This document shows, one piece after another, positions 41,373 to 50,283 of a stretch of 64,000 nt of DNA. Origin of the DNA: Gaiellasilicea sp963707575. GTDB taxonomy: Bacteria; Actinomycetota; Thermoleophilia; Gaiellales; Gaiellaceae. Under the pieces are notes generated by a model. It saw only the letters and a list, made by a program, of their open reading frames with translations, ran no database searches and was not told the DNA's origin. The first letter of the stretch is position 1. Every line of letters begins with the position of its first letter. The stretch is from assembly GCA_963707575.1 (NCBI GenBank), contig OY970171.1, positions 1,984,001 to 2,048,000 of the forward strand, written 5' to 3'. The translations under genes were made by a program, and so were the position numbers.

Positions 41373-41401
41373 TTGCATGCGAACATATGTTCGCTTACGC
41401 T
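41373..41401 (+). promoter_or_regulatory. promoter with LexA-type SOS box in its spacer
   Basis: TTGCAT (41373-41378), 17 bases, TACGCT (41396-41401). The spacer is filled by a perfect 16-bp palindrome GCGAACATATGTTCGC (41379-41394). It matches the actinobacterial/Gram-positive LexA consensus CGAAC-N4-GTTCG. The ATG follows the -10 by seven bases, so the message is probably leaderless and SOS-inducible. Confidence 0.75.
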
Positions 41402-41408
41402 GCGAGGC

Positions 41409-43047
41409 ATGCAGCTCGCGTTCGATTCCGCCGACCGGCTGGTGGAGCTCGTCGAGGCCCGCCGCGGGCCGCTGCCCGCCGAGGAGGCGGCGCGCTCGCT
41501 CTTCGCGCTGCGTCACGTCCCGGCCGGGCTGGCCCGGGAGCTCCTTGCAGACGTCGTCGACGGCGACGTGCGCCTCGCCTGGCGCGGCGCGTCGGTCGGG
41601 CTCGCCGCGCCCCCCGGAGCCGACCTCGCGCTGGAGAGCGCGACGTACGTCGTCGTCGACCTCGAGACGACCGGCCTGCGGCCCGGCAGCGCCGGCATCT
41701 GCGAGATCGGTGCCGTCAGGGTGCGTGGGCTCGAGCTCGCAGAGACGTTCGAGACGCTCGTCAACCCGCGGCAGCCGCTGCCCGCACCTGTGGTCGCGCT
41801 CACGGGCATCGAGCCGCGTGACCTGCGCGGCGCGCCGCCGCCGGAGGTGGCCGTGCGGCGTTTCCTCGACTTCGCCGGCGACGCCGTCCTCGTCGCCCAC
41901 AACGCGCGCTTCGACATCGGCTTCCTCGACGTCGAGGTCGAGCGGCTGACGGGGCGCCGGCTCGCCGGGCCGGTGGTCGACACGGTCTGGCTGGCGCGGC
42001 GTCTGCTGGCGGGTCGGATCTCGCGCGTCGGCCTCGCATCGCTCGCCTACTTCTTCGGGACCGCGGTGCAGCCGTGCCACCGGGCGCTCGCCGACGCGCA
42101 GGCCACAGCCGAGATCCTGGTCGCCCTGGCCGGGCTGGCGCAGGAGCGTGGCGCCCGGACCGTCGCGGAGCTCGCCGAGCTGTCCGCGCCGCGCGCACGC
42201 CGGCTCGCGACGAAGCGCTCGCTCGTCGCGGGCGCGCCACCGCAGCCGGGGGTGTACCTCTTCCGCGATCGCTTCGAGCAGGTGCTCTACGTCGGCCGGG
42301 CGCGCGACCTCCGCGCACGCCTCCGGTCCTACTTCCGCACGGAGCGGCAGCGGCCGGCGGTCGAGGCAGCGCTCGGAGCGCTCGAGCGGGTCGAGTGGCG
42401 GGTGCTCGGGTCGGAGCTCGAGGCGGCTCTCGAGGAGCTCCGGCTTCTACGCGAGCTGCGTCCACCGGCGAACGTGCGCGGCGTGCGGCCCGATCGCTAC
42501 GTCTACCTGCGCCGGCGCGGGACGGGCTTCGTCGTCAGCGAGACACCGAGCCCCTGGGGGCCGATCAAGAGCAGGGGGCTCGCGCGGCGCGCGGCACGCG
42601 CGCTCGACGGCCTCGAGGGCGACGACCTCGCCGCCGCGCTGCCGCCGCTGCGGGCGCGGCTGAAGCGACTCGCGCTCGGACCTCCGCTTCGAGGACGCGG
42701 CGCGGCTGCGCGACCGGCTGGTCGCACTCGAGGAGGTGGTCGCCGCACTCGTCGAACAGGAGCGGCTGCGTGCGCTCGAGGTCTGCCTGCTCGTGCCGGC
42801 GGTGGAAGAGGGCTTCCGGCGTGCGTTCTTCGTCTCCGGCGGCCGGGTCGTGGCGTCCCGGACGCTGCTCCCCGGCGGCGCCGGCCGGGTCGAGGTCGAG
42901 GCCGGCCTCGCGGCCGCCCGGCTCGGCGCTCCCGTATCGAGCCCCGAGGACACTGACGAGCTGCTCCTCGTCGGCTCGTTCCTGCGCAAGCCTCCGGCCG
43001 AGCTGCGCGTCGTCCCGCTCGACGCGGCCCAGATCCTGGCCGCGTAG
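41409..43047 (+). CDS. DnaQ-type exonuclease / GIY-YIG (UvrC-like) fusion nuclease, frameshifted
   Basis: The domain order matches actinobacterial DEDD-exonuclease/UvrC-like fusions. Residues 78-240 are a DEDDh exonuclease: D84 and E86 (VVDLETTG), D169 (NARFDIGF), H224 and D229 (CHRALADAQ). Residues 278-350 are a GIY-YIG domain (PGVYLFRDRFEQVLYVGRAR). A UVR-like motif (LRFEDAARLRDRL) comes next but in another frame. The reading frame breaks near 42681, inside GCGCTCGGACCTCC; one extra or two missing bases would explain it. The C-terminal part then runs to the TAG at 43047. The SOS box upstream suggests a DNA-damage role. Error or mutation cannot be told apart here. Confidence 0.8.
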
Positions 43048-43057
43048 CGACGAGAGG

Positions 43058-43078
43058 CTTGTGTTCCTGAAACACAAG
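43058..43078. promoter_or_regulatory. palindromic site, copy 1 (near-perfect)
   Basis: Arms CTTGTGTT and AACACAAG around a CCTGA centre; 8 bp pair perfectly and the inner pairs are partly broken. It starts 11 bases after the nuclease stop. An identical-arm copy lies 59 bases downstream. Confidence 0.6.
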
Positions 43079-43116
43079 CACTCCCGGTACCCCTGATCGC
43101 TGCGGATCTGCGGGAG

Positions 43117-43137
43117 CTTGTGTTCCTGGAACACAAG
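43117..43137. promoter_or_regulatory. palindromic site, copy 2 (perfect)
   Basis: Arms CTTGTGTTCC and GGAACACAAG around one T, a perfect 21-bp dyad. It ends 24 bases before the pyrF -10. It differs from copy 1 by one central base. Operator sites for one dimeric regulator fit better than terminators: there is no T-tract and the loop is one base. Confidence 0.6.
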
Positions 43138-43161
43138 GTGTCCGCTCGCCGCCCCGCGCAG

Positions 43162-43167
43162 TAGCCT
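43162..43167 (+). promoter_or_regulatory. -10 element for pyrF
   Basis: TAGCCT, eight bases before the ATG at 43176, slightly beyond the most common leaderless spacing here. Confidence 0.4.
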
Positions 43168-43175
43168 GTCCCGCG

Positions 43176-44105
43176 ATGGCGCAGGATCTCGAAGCCGGGC
43201 CGCGCGTGACGACGGCTGCGTTCGCCGACCGCCTGGCGGAGGCGGTCGAGCGCAAGCGCAGCCAGCTCGTCGTGGGGCTCGACCCCCGGCTCGACCTGCT
43301 GCCGGTGGAGCTGCGCGGCGAGTCGGTGCTCGGCCGCGCCGAGGCCGCTTCCGCGTACGCACGCTTCTGCTGCGGACTCGTGGATGCCGTCGCGCCGTAC
43401 GTGGTTGCGGTGAAGCCACAGGTCGCCTTCTTCGAGACCCTCGGCGCCGACGGGATCGGTGCCCTCGAGCGCGTCTGCCGCTATGCGCGCGAGGCGGGGC
43501 TGCTCGTGATCGCCGACGCCAAGCGCGGCGACATCGGCTCGACCGCGCGCGCCTACGCCGCCGCGTACCTCGAGCCGAGCGAGGACGGTCCCGCGCTCGC
43601 CGACGCGCTCACGGTCAACACCTATCTCGGCCACGACTCCGTGGAGCCGTTTCTCCAGGCCTGCCGCCTGCACGGAGCCGGGATCTTCTGTCTCGTCCGC
43701 ACGTCCAACCCGGGCGCAGCCGACGTCCAGGAGCTGACCCTCTCGGACGGACGGCGCGTGTGGCAGCACGTGGCCCGGCTCGTGGACGACTGGGGCTCGG
43801 ATCTCGTCGGCGAGCGTGGACTGTCGAGCGTCGGCGCCGTCGTCGGCGCCACCGTGCCCCGCGCGGTCGGGGAGGCGCGCAAGCTGCTGCCCCGGTCCGT
43901 CCTCCTGCTGCCCGGCGTGGGGGCACAGGGCGCCACGCCCGCCGACGTGGCACGAGCCTTCACGAGCGGGCCTGCCAGCGCACTCGTCACGGCCTCCCGC
44001 TCGGTCAACTACGCCTACCGCGGGGGCGAGTCCGACTGGCGCGTCGCCGCCGGCGCCGAGGCGGCGCGGCTGCGCTCCGAGGTGTGGTCCGTCTCGGGCT
44101 GGTAG
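43176..44105 (+). CDS. pyrF: orotidine-5'-phosphate decarboxylase (type 2)
   Basis: A 309-residue OMP decarboxylase of the longer type 2 subfamily, making UMP. The catalytic Lys116 is in VIADAKRGDIGSTA. Other marks are LVVGLDPRLDLLP, YVVAVKPQVAFFE and LLPGVGAQGATPADV. The next gene's ATG follows its stop directly, which suggests coupling. Confidence 0.94.
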   Translation: MAQDLEAGPRVTTAAFADRLAEAVERKRSQLVVGLDPRLDLLPVELRGESVLGRAEAASAYARFCCGLVDAVAPYVVAVKPQVAFFETLGADGIGALERVCRYAREAGLLVIADAKRGDIGSTARAYAAAYLEPSEDGPALADALTVNTYLGHDSVEPFLQACRLHGAGIFCLVRTSNPGAADVQELTLSDGRRVWQHVARLVDDWGSDLVGERGLSSVGAVVGATVPRAVGEARKLLPRSVLLLPGVGAQGATPADVARAFTSGPASALVTASRSVNYAYRGGESDWRVAAGAEAARLRSEVWSVSGW

Positions 44106-44441
44106 ATGGACGCCCGGCGCACCTCGGCCCGCTTCGCAGCGCCGGCCGCCTTTCTCGTCGCCGCGACGATCGCCGTGCTGCTCGTCCGCTCGGCGCTCTC
44201 CGACGACCAGGCGACGCCTCCGCCGTCGACGACGACCGCGACGACGACGCAGACGACGACGAGCGACGGCCCGGCGGGGACGACGACCACCGGTGAGCGC
44301 GCGTTCTACGAGATCCAGGCGGGCGACACGCTCGAGACGATCGCGGCCGAGCACGAGACCACGGTGGAGCAACTGCTCGTCCTGAACCCGGACATCGACC
44401 CCGTGGCGCTCTCGATCGGCCAGCGGATCCGGGTCGAGTAG
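44106..44441 (+). CDS. membrane-anchored LysM domain protein
   Basis: A 111-residue protein. A transmembrane anchor spans about 11-31, a Thr/Pro-rich linker 35-62 and a LysM domain 67-110 (YEIQAGDTLETIAAEHETTV, then NPDIDPVALSIGQRIRV). LysM binds N-acetylglucosamine in peptidoglycan. The ATG directly follows the pyrF stop without its own Shine-Dalgarno. A murein carboxypeptidase gene follows, consistent with a cell-wall role. Confidence 0.85.
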   Translation: MDARRTSARFAAPAAFLVAATIAVLLVRSALSDDQATPPPSTTTATTTQTTTSDGPAGTTTTGERAFYEIQAGDTLETIAAEHETTVEQLLVLNPDIDPVALSIGQRIRVE

Positions 44442-44471
44442 CATGGCGCCGGCCCTCCGGGGGCCAGGATC

Positions 44472-45593
44472 ATGAAGCGGGCTCTCCTTTTCCTTGCGCT
44501 CTCAGCGCTGGCCTCTCTGCTCGTTGCCGGAGCCACCGCGGCGCCGCCGCCGGTGCGGGCGGAGGCGTACGTCGTCGAGAACGGCGCCACCGGCGAGGTG
44601 CTCGCGACGCTGGACGAGCGGGAGCACCTGCCGATCGCGTCGATCACGAAGCTGATGACCGCACTCGTCGCGCTCGAGCGGGTCGGCCTGGACGAGACCG
44701 TCACCGTCACCGGCAGGGCGGCGGCCGTCGGGGAGTCGACGATCAACCTGGAGCCGGGAGAGCGAATAGCCGTGCGCGACCTGATCCAGGCGGCCCTGAT
44801 CCAGAGCGCCAACGACGCTGCGAACGCGCTCGCGGTGCACGTCGCCGGGACCGTCCCGCGCTTCGTCGAGCTGATGAACGAGCGCGCGGGCGAGCTGGGC
44901 CTCACCGACACGCGGTTCGTCAACCCGGACGGGCTCGACGCGCCGGGGCACGTCTCGAGCGCGCGGGACGTGACGAAGCTCGCCCGCGTGGCGATGCGGA
45001 AGCCGTTCATCCGCGACACCGTGCGGCTCGTCGACGTCACGGCGGCCGGCCGCAACCTGCACAACTGGAACGACCTGCTCTCCACCTTCCCGAAGCTGCT
45101 CGGCGTCAAGACCGGCCACACCGACGGTGCGGGCTGGTCGCAGGTGGCGGCGGTGCGGGACGGTGGCGTCACGATCTACGCGACGCTCCTCGGCGGCGAG
45201 ACGCGCGAGGGCCGGAACGAGGATCTCGCCTCCCTGCTCCGCTGGGGGCTCGCCCGGTACCGGACCGTGTGGGCGATCTCCGGCGGCCGGGTCTATGCCA
45301 CGGCGCGAACGGCCTACGACCAGCCGGACGTGCGCCTGGTGGCGGCGAAGCCGACGCTTCGGCTCGTCCGCGTCGACCGGCCGCTCGTCGAGCGGGTCGT
45401 CGCGCCGATCGAGGTGGAGCTGCCCGTCCGCGCCGGGCAGCGGCTCGGCGAGGTGCAGGTGCTCGATCGTGGCGAGGTGGTCGCGAGGTCGCCGCTCGTG
45501 GCCGCCGCGGACGTCCCTCTGCCGGACCGCCTCGACCGCGTAGGCTTCTACGCAGGACGCACCGTCCACCACCTCTGGGGGGCAATCACGTGA
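44472..45593 (+). CDS. dacA: D-alanyl-D-alanine carboxypeptidase (S11 family)
   Basis: A 373-residue secreted penicillin-binding protein. The signal peptide covers about residues 1-23. Active-site motifs are S57-x-x-K60 (ASITKL), S112-A-N114 (QSAND) and K213-T-G (GVKTGHTDGA). It removes the terminal D-Ala of peptidoglycan stem peptides. The C-terminal ~90 residues are a PBP5-type beta domain, without a visible membrane anchor helix. Its end overlaps the PfkB gene's GTG. Confidence 0.93.
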   Translation: MKRALLFLALSALASLLVAGATAAPPPVRAEAYVVENGATGEVLATLDEREHLPIASITKLMTALVALERVGLDETVTVTGRAAAVGESTINLEPGERIAVRDLIQAALIQSANDAANALAVHVAGTVPRFVELMNERAGELGLTDTRFVNPDGLDAPGHVSSARDVTKLARVAMRKPFIRDTVRLVDVTAAGRNLHNWNDLLSTFPKLLGVKTGHTDGAGWSQVAAVRDGGVTIYATLLGGETREGRNEDLASLLRWGLARYRTVWAISGGRVYATARTAYDQPDVRLVAAKPTLRLVRVDRPLVERVVAPIEVELPVRAGQRLGEVQVLDRGEVVARSPLVAAADVPLPDRLDRVGFYAGRTVHHLWGAIT

Positions 45594-46546
45594 TCGTCAC
45601 CGTGACGCTCAACGCGGCACTCGACCGGACCCTGACCGTCCCGAACTTCCAGCGCAGCCACCGGCATCGCGCGAGCCAGGTGTTGACCCTGGCAGGCGGC
45701 AAGGGGATCAACATCGCGCGGGCGCTCAAGCGGCTCGACGTGCCCGTGGTCGCCACCGGCCTCGCGGGCGGCCGCACCGGAACGCGGATCGTCGAGGAGC
45801 TGACCGCGGAGGCGATCCTGAACGACTTCGTCCGCATCGGCGAGGAGTCGCGTACGTCGACGGCCGTCGTCGACCCGATGGAGAGCTCGTACACGGAGAT
45901 CAACGAGTGGGGCCCCCGGGTATCCCCCGAGGAGCTCGAGGTGCTGCTGGAGAAGCTCCACTACCTCTCGCGCGGCGCGGACTTCGTCGTCTTCGCCGGC
46001 TCGCTCCCGCGCGGCGTCGAGGAGAGCTTCTACGCCGATGCGATCCGCGAGCTGAACCGGCGCGGGGTGCCCGTCGTCCTCGACACCGAGGGCGAGCCCC
46101 TCCGGCTGGGCGTGGAGGCCGAGCCGTACCTCGTCTCCCCGAACCAGCGCGAGGCCGAGCACGTCGTCGGGCAGGAGCTCGACGATCAGGACGACTTCCT
46201 GATGGCGCTCGACGCGATCGCCGAGCTCGGGGCGCGCAACGTCCACATCACGCTCGACTCCGGGTGCTTCGGGCTCTTCCGGGAGGAGCGTCAGGTGCGG
46301 CGCTACCGCGCGCTCGCGCCGATGCTCGAGCCGGTGTCGGTCGTGGGCGCCGGAGACGTCCTGCTGGCGCAATTCATCGCCGCGAAGCTCGCCGGGCGCT
46401 CCACGGAGGACGCCCTGCGGCTCTCCGTCGCGGCGGGCGCCGCATCGACGCTGGAGGTCGGTGCGGGGCGCTTCGAGCCGAAGGACGTCAGCCGGCTCGC
46501 CGGCGGCGTCGAGCTCCAGGAGCTGCAGCTGGCCGGCGCAAGCTGA
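45590..46546 (+). CDS. 1-phosphofructokinase/hexose kinase, PfkB family
   Basis: A 318-residue PfkB sugar kinase of the FruK/LacC group. It opens IVTVTLNAALDRTLTVPNFQ, has LTLAGGKGINIARALKRLDV, and the ATP/catalytic motif SVVGAGDVLLAQFIAAKLAG near residue 255, with the catalytic Asp in GAGD. It would phosphorylate fructose-1-phosphate, tagatose-6-phosphate or similar. No PTS genes are nearby. The GTG overlaps the dacA stop (GTGA). A hairpin begins at its stop. Confidence 0.88.
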   Translation: MIVTVTLNAALDRTLTVPNFQRSHRHRASQVLTLAGGKGINIARALKRLDVPVVATGLAGGRTGTRIVEELTAEAILNDFVRIGEESRTSTAVVDPMESSYTEINEWGPRVSPEELEVLLEKLHYLSRGADFVVFAGSLPRGVEESFYADAIRELNRRGVPVVLDTEGEPLRLGVEAEPYLVSPNQREAEHVVGQELDDQDDFLMALDAIAELGARNVHITLDSGCFGLFREERQVRRYRALAPMLEPVSVVGAGDVLLAQFIAAKLAGRSTEDALRLSVAAGAASTLEVGAGRFEPKDVSRLAGGVELQELQLAGAS

Positions 46547-46575
46547 GCATCCGCGGAAGCGGACGCCCAGCTTGC
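46538..46575. terminator. long stem-loop between convergent genes
   Basis: GCAAGCTG pairs with CAGCTTGC and an inner stem (GCATCCGC with GCGGACGC, one mismatch) closes on GGAA. The stem is about 15 bp with two mismatches. It covers the PfkB stop codon and lies 26 bases from the convergent SRPBCC stop, so it may terminate from one or both sides. There is no T-tract. Confidence 0.55.
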
Positions 46576-46600
46576 GAGGCCTTGGAGCCGGCTGAGCCGG

Positions 46601-47065
46601 TTATCCCTTGTCGTCGTGCTCGACGTCGCCGCGGAACGCGCCGGTGGCCGTGCCGCGCCGCTCGATCATCTCCTTGAAGCGCTTCAGGTCGCCCTGCACC
46701 CGGCGGCTGTCGGCGCCGACCGCCGAGCCGACCGACTCCTTCGCGCCCTCGGGCTCCCAGTCCATCTGCACCATCACGCGCGTCGTCCGCTCGTCGAGGC
46801 GATGGAACGTGACCACACCGGCGTTCGTCTTGCCCTCGGTCGAATGCCAGGCAACGCGCTCGTCGGGGTGCTGCTCGGTGATCTCGGCGCGCCACTCCTC
46901 GCGCGTGCCGCCGATCTCCGCCGTCCACAGCAGGTGCGTGTCGTCGATCTGCTGGACGCTCTCGACACCCTCCATGAACTGGGGGAACTCCTCGAACTGC
47001 GTCCACTGGTTGTACGCGGTCGACACCGGAACCTCGACGTCGATCGACTCCTCGATACGGGCCAT
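46601..47065 (-). CDS. SRPBCC/START-like polyketide cyclase family protein
   Basis: A 154-residue helix-grip fold protein: ARIEESIDVEVPVSTAYNQW, QFEEFPQFMEGVESVQQIDD, and the long C-terminal helix GDLKRFKEMIERRG. Actinobacterial relatives bind hydrophobic ligands; function is otherwise unknown. AAGGGAG precedes the ATG, so this gene has a leader. It is divergent from guaB across 152 gene-free bases, which hold a TACCAT -10 for guaB at 47149-47154. Confidence 0.85.
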   Translation of the reverse strand: MARIEESIDVEVPVSTAYNQWTQFEEFPQFMEGVESVQQIDDTHLLWTAEIGGTREEWRAEITEQHPDERVAWHSTEGKTNAGVVTFHRLDERTTRVMVQMDWEPEGAKESVGSAVGADSRRVQGDLKRFKEMIERRGTATGAFRGDVEHDDKG

Positions 47066-47148
47066 GCGACTCCCTTCGTCTTGTTTTCGTACATGTTCCT
47101 GTTCCCGGGTCGGAGCCGGCGAAACGCGGGCCGTCCGAGGTGCGGTGT

Positions 47149-47154
47149 TACCAT
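47149..47154 (+). promoter_or_regulatory. candidate -10 for guaB
   Basis: TACCAT; transcription would start about seven bases later and leave a leader near 57 bases with GGGGAGGGG before the GTG. No matching -35 is visible. Confidence 0.3.
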
Positions 47155-47217
47155 CGGCCGACTCGTGATCTGCCCGCTCGCCCATCGCATCTCGCCTTCG
47201 GGGAGGGGTGCGTAGAG

Positions 47218-48705
47218 GTGGAGTTCGAGCCGGATCGCGACGTGAAGTTCGGCAAGGAGGGACTGACGTTCGACGACGTCCTGCTCCTGCCGGCCGAGTC
47301 GAGCGTGCTGCCGAACGACGTGCGCACGGCGACCCGGCTCACGCGCACGATCGCCCTCGAGCTCCCGGTCGTGTCCGCGGCGATGGACACCGTCACCGAG
47401 GCGCGGCTCGCGATCGCGCTCGCCCGCGAGGGCGGGCTCGGGATCGTGCACCGGAACCTGCCGATCGCGGCGCAGGTGGCGGAGGTGGACAAGGTGAAGC
47501 GCTCGGAGTCGGGGACGATCGTCGAGCCCGTCACGCTGCGGCCCGAGGACCCGGTGGCCGAGGCGCTCGAGCTGATGGCGCGCTACCGCATCTCGGGCGT
47601 CCCGATCACGGACGAGGGCGGCGTGCTCGTCGGGATCCTGACCAACCGTGACCTTCGCTTCGAGACCAACACCCGCCAGCCGGTCTCCGCGCTGATGACC
47701 TCCCGGAACCTTGTCACTGCACCCGTCGGCACGACGCTCGACGAGGCCAACGAGATCCTGCGCCGGCACAAGATCGAGAAGCTCCCGGTCGTCGACGCAG
47801 ACGGCGTGCTCAAGGGCCTGATCACCGTCAAGGACATCCGCAAGCGCATCGAGTTCCCGCTCGCGACGAAGGACGAGCAGGGCCGCCTGCGCGTGGGTGC
47901 GGCCGTCGGCGTCGGCACGGACGCCTTCGAGCGCGCTGCGGCGCTCGTCGAGGCCGAGGTCGACGTGCTCGTCGTGGACACCGCGCACGGCCACTCGGTC
48001 TCGGTGGGAGAGATGGTGCGGCGCGTGAAGTCGGAGTGGGACATCCAGGTGATCGCCGGCAACATCGCCACGGCCGAGGCGGCCGAGGCGCTGATCGACG
48101 CGGGCGCCGATGCCGTGAAGGTCGGCATTGGGCCCGGCTCGATCTGCACTACCCGTGTCGTCGCAGGCGTCGGGGTGCCGCAGATCACCGCCGTCTACGA
48201 CTGCGCCGAGGTCGCGCTCCGACACGGCGTGCCTGTGATCGGCGACGGCGGGCTCACCTCGTCGGGCGACATCGCCAAGGCGATCGCCGCGGGGGCCGAC
48301 AGCGTCATGCTCGGCTCGATGCTGGCCGGCGTGGACGAAAGCCCGGGCGACGTGATCCTCGTCCAGGGCGAGCGCTTCAAGGAGTACCGCGGCATGGGCT
48401 CGCTCGGCGCCATGAAGGCGCGCTCCTTCTCGAAGGACCGCTACTTCCAGGGCGACGTCGAGGACGTCGACAAGCTGGTGCCCGAGGGGATCGAGGGCCG
48501 CGTTCCGTACAAGGGTCCGGTGCAGCAGATCCTCTACCAGCTCGTCGGGGGCCTGCGCCAGGCGATGGGCTACTGCGGCGCGCCGACGATCGAGGCGATG
48601 AAGCACGAGTCGCGCTTCGTCCGGATCACCGGCGCCGGCCTGCGCGAGAGCCACCCGCACGACGTGACGATCACCAAGGACTCGCCGAACTACCGACGCC
48701 AGTGA
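47218..48705 (+). CDS. guaB: IMP dehydrogenase
   Basis: A 495-residue enzyme that oxidises IMP to XMP with NAD+, the committing step of GMP synthesis. The catalytic loop is GIGPGSICTTRVVAG with Cys310. Two CBS domains lie about 95-212 (LMARYRISGVPITDEGGVLV and LRRHKIEKLPVVDADGVLKG). GDGGLTSSGDIAKAIAAGAD binds phosphate. The GTG start follows GGGGAGGGG. guaA begins inside its stop (GTGA), giving a two-gene GMP operon. Confidence 0.97.
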   Translation: MEFEPDRDVKFGKEGLTFDDVLLLPAESSVLPNDVRTATRLTRTIALELPVVSAAMDTVTEARLAIALAREGGLGIVHRNLPIAAQVAEVDKVKRSESGTIVEPVTLRPEDPVAEALELMARYRISGVPITDEGGVLVGILTNRDLRFETNTRQPVSALMTSRNLVTAPVGTTLDEANEILRRHKIEKLPVVDADGVLKGLITVKDIRKRIEFPLATKDEQGRLRVGAAVGVGTDAFERAAALVEAEVDVLVVDTAHGHSVSVGEMVRRVKSEWDIQVIAGNIATAEAAEALIDAGADAVKVGIGPGSICTTRVVAGVGVPQITAVYDCAEVALRHGVPVIGDGGLTSSGDIAKAIAAGADSVMLGSMLAGVDESPGDVILVQGERFKEYRGMGSLGAMKARSFSKDRYFQGDVEDVDKLVPEGIEGRVPYKGPVQQILYQLVGGLRQAMGYCGAPTIEAMKHESRFVRITGAGLRESHPHDVTITKDSPNYRRQ

Positions 48706-50273
48706 GTGTCGTGCCGCTGCCGCTGCCCGAGCCGGCTCCCGAGGAGCGGCCGGTCCTGGTGCTCGACCTCGGTGGCCAATACGCCCAGCTGATCGCCCGC
48801 CGGGTCCGCGACGCGCGGGTCTACTCGGAGCTTGTCCCGCACACGCTGACGGCGGCGGAGGTGCGCCGGCGGAACCCGACCGCGCTGATCCTCTCGGGCG
48901 GCCCGGCCTCGGTGTACGCCGAGGGTGCTCCGCGCGTGGACGAGGAGCTCTTCGCACTCGGCATTCCCACGCTCGGCATCTGTTACGGCGCCCAGCTGAT
49001 GGCGCTCGAGCTCGGCGGCGAGGTCGCCCGCACGGGGGTCTCCGAGTTCGGCAAGACGGAGCTCGACGGTGGCTCGGGCGCGCTCTTCGCCGGCCTGCCC
49101 GATGCCCAGACCGTCTGGATGAGCCACCGCGACACGGTCACCGCACCGCCGGCGGGCGCGACCGTCACGGGCCGCTCGGCCGCGACTCCGGTGGCGGCGT
49201 TCGAGGATCCCGAGCGACAGCTCTACGGCGTCCAGTTCCATCCCGAGGTCGTGCACACCCCGTACGGCCAGGACGTCCTCAAGAACTTCCTCTACGGCGT
49301 GGCCGACGTGCCGCCCGCCTGGACGCCCGCAGCCGTGATCGAGGAGCAGGTGGAGCGGATCCGCAGGCAGGTCGGTTCGGAGCGGGTCATCTGCGGGCTC
49401 TCGGGTGGGGTGGACTCCGCCGTCGCCGCCCTCCTCGTCTACAAGGCGATCGGCGAGCAGCTCACCTGCGTCTTCGTCGATCACGGCTTCATGCGCGCGA
49501 ACGAGGCGGAGCAGGTGGCCGAGACCTTCGGCGGGCACTTCCGGGTGCCGCTCGTGCACGTCGACGCGCAGGAACGCTTCCTGGCGCGGCTGGAGGGCGT
49601 CGCCGAGCCCGAGGAGAAGCGCCGTCGCATCGGCGAGGAGTTCATCCGAGTCTTCGAGGAGGAGGCGAAGCAGCTCGGTGCGGTCAGGTACCTCGTCCAG
49701 GGCACGCTCTACAGCGACGTGATCGAGTCGGGCGGCACCGAGGGCGTGGCCGCGAAGATCAAGTCGCACCACAACGTCGGCGGCCTCCCCGAGCAGATGG
49801 ACATGGAGCTCGTCGAGCCGCTGCGGCTGCTCTTCAAGGACGAGGTGCGCCGCGTGGGTGAGGAGCTCGGGATGCCCGAGCGGATGGTCTGGCGCCAGCC
49901 GTTCCCCGGGCCTGGGCTAGCGATCCGAATCATCGGAGAGGTGACGCGCGAGCGGCTCGAGATCCTGCGTGCGGCCGACTCCGTGCTGCAAGAGGAGGTG
50001 CGCCGGGCCGGCCTCTACCGCGAGCTCTGGCAGAGCTTCGCCGTCCTCCCCGCGATCAAGTCCGTCGGCGTGCAGGGCGACGAGCGCACCTACGCCTACC
50101 CGATCGTGATCCGGGCCGTGACGAGCGAGGACGCGATGACTGCCGACTGGGCGCGGCTGCCGTACGACCTGCTCGAGACGATCTCGAGCCGCATCATCAA
50201 CGAGATCCCGGGCGTGAACAGGGTCGCGCTCGACATCTCGTCGAAGCCGCCGTCCACGATCGAGTGGGAGTAG
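48702..50273 (+). CDS. guaA: GMP synthase (glutamine-hydrolysing)
   Basis: A 523-residue two-domain enzyme converting XMP to GMP. The glutaminase triad is Cys94 (GICYGAQLMA), His180 and Glu182 (QFHPEVVHT). The ATP pyrophosphatase P-loop is SGGVDSAV at 234-241. The C-terminal dimerisation domain ends SSKPPSTIEWE as in all GuaA. The GTG at 48702 overlaps guaB's stop. A nitroreductase follows after ten bases. Confidence 0.97.
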   Translation: MSVVPLPLPEPAPEERPVLVLDLGGQYAQLIARRVRDARVYSELVPHTLTAAEVRRRNPTALILSGGPASVYAEGAPRVDEELFALGIPTLGICYGAQLMALELGGEVARTGVSEFGKTELDGGSGALFAGLPDAQTVWMSHRDTVTAPPAGATVTGRSAATPVAAFEDPERQLYGVQFHPEVVHTPYGQDVLKNFLYGVADVPPAWTPAAVIEEQVERIRRQVGSERVICGLSGGVDSAVAALLVYKAIGEQLTCVFVDHGFMRANEAEQVAETFGGHFRVPLVHVDAQERFLARLEGVAEPEEKRRRIGEEFIRVFEEEAKQLGAVRYLVQGTLYSDVIESGGTEGVAAKIKSHHNVGGLPEQMDMELVEPLRLLFKDEVRRVGEELGMPERMVWRQPFPGPGLAIRIIGEVTRERLEILRAADSVLQEEVRRAGLYRELWQSFAVLPAIKSVGVQGDERTYAYPIVIRAVTSEDAMTADWARLPYDLLETISSRIINEIPGVNRVALDISSKPPSTIEWE

Positions 50274-50283
50274 CGCGACCGGC

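Noticed and set aside
47066..47217. Possible riboswitch in the guaB leader
   Set aside because: I see no purine-riboswitch core; the predicted leader is only about 57 bases and no strong stem is evident.
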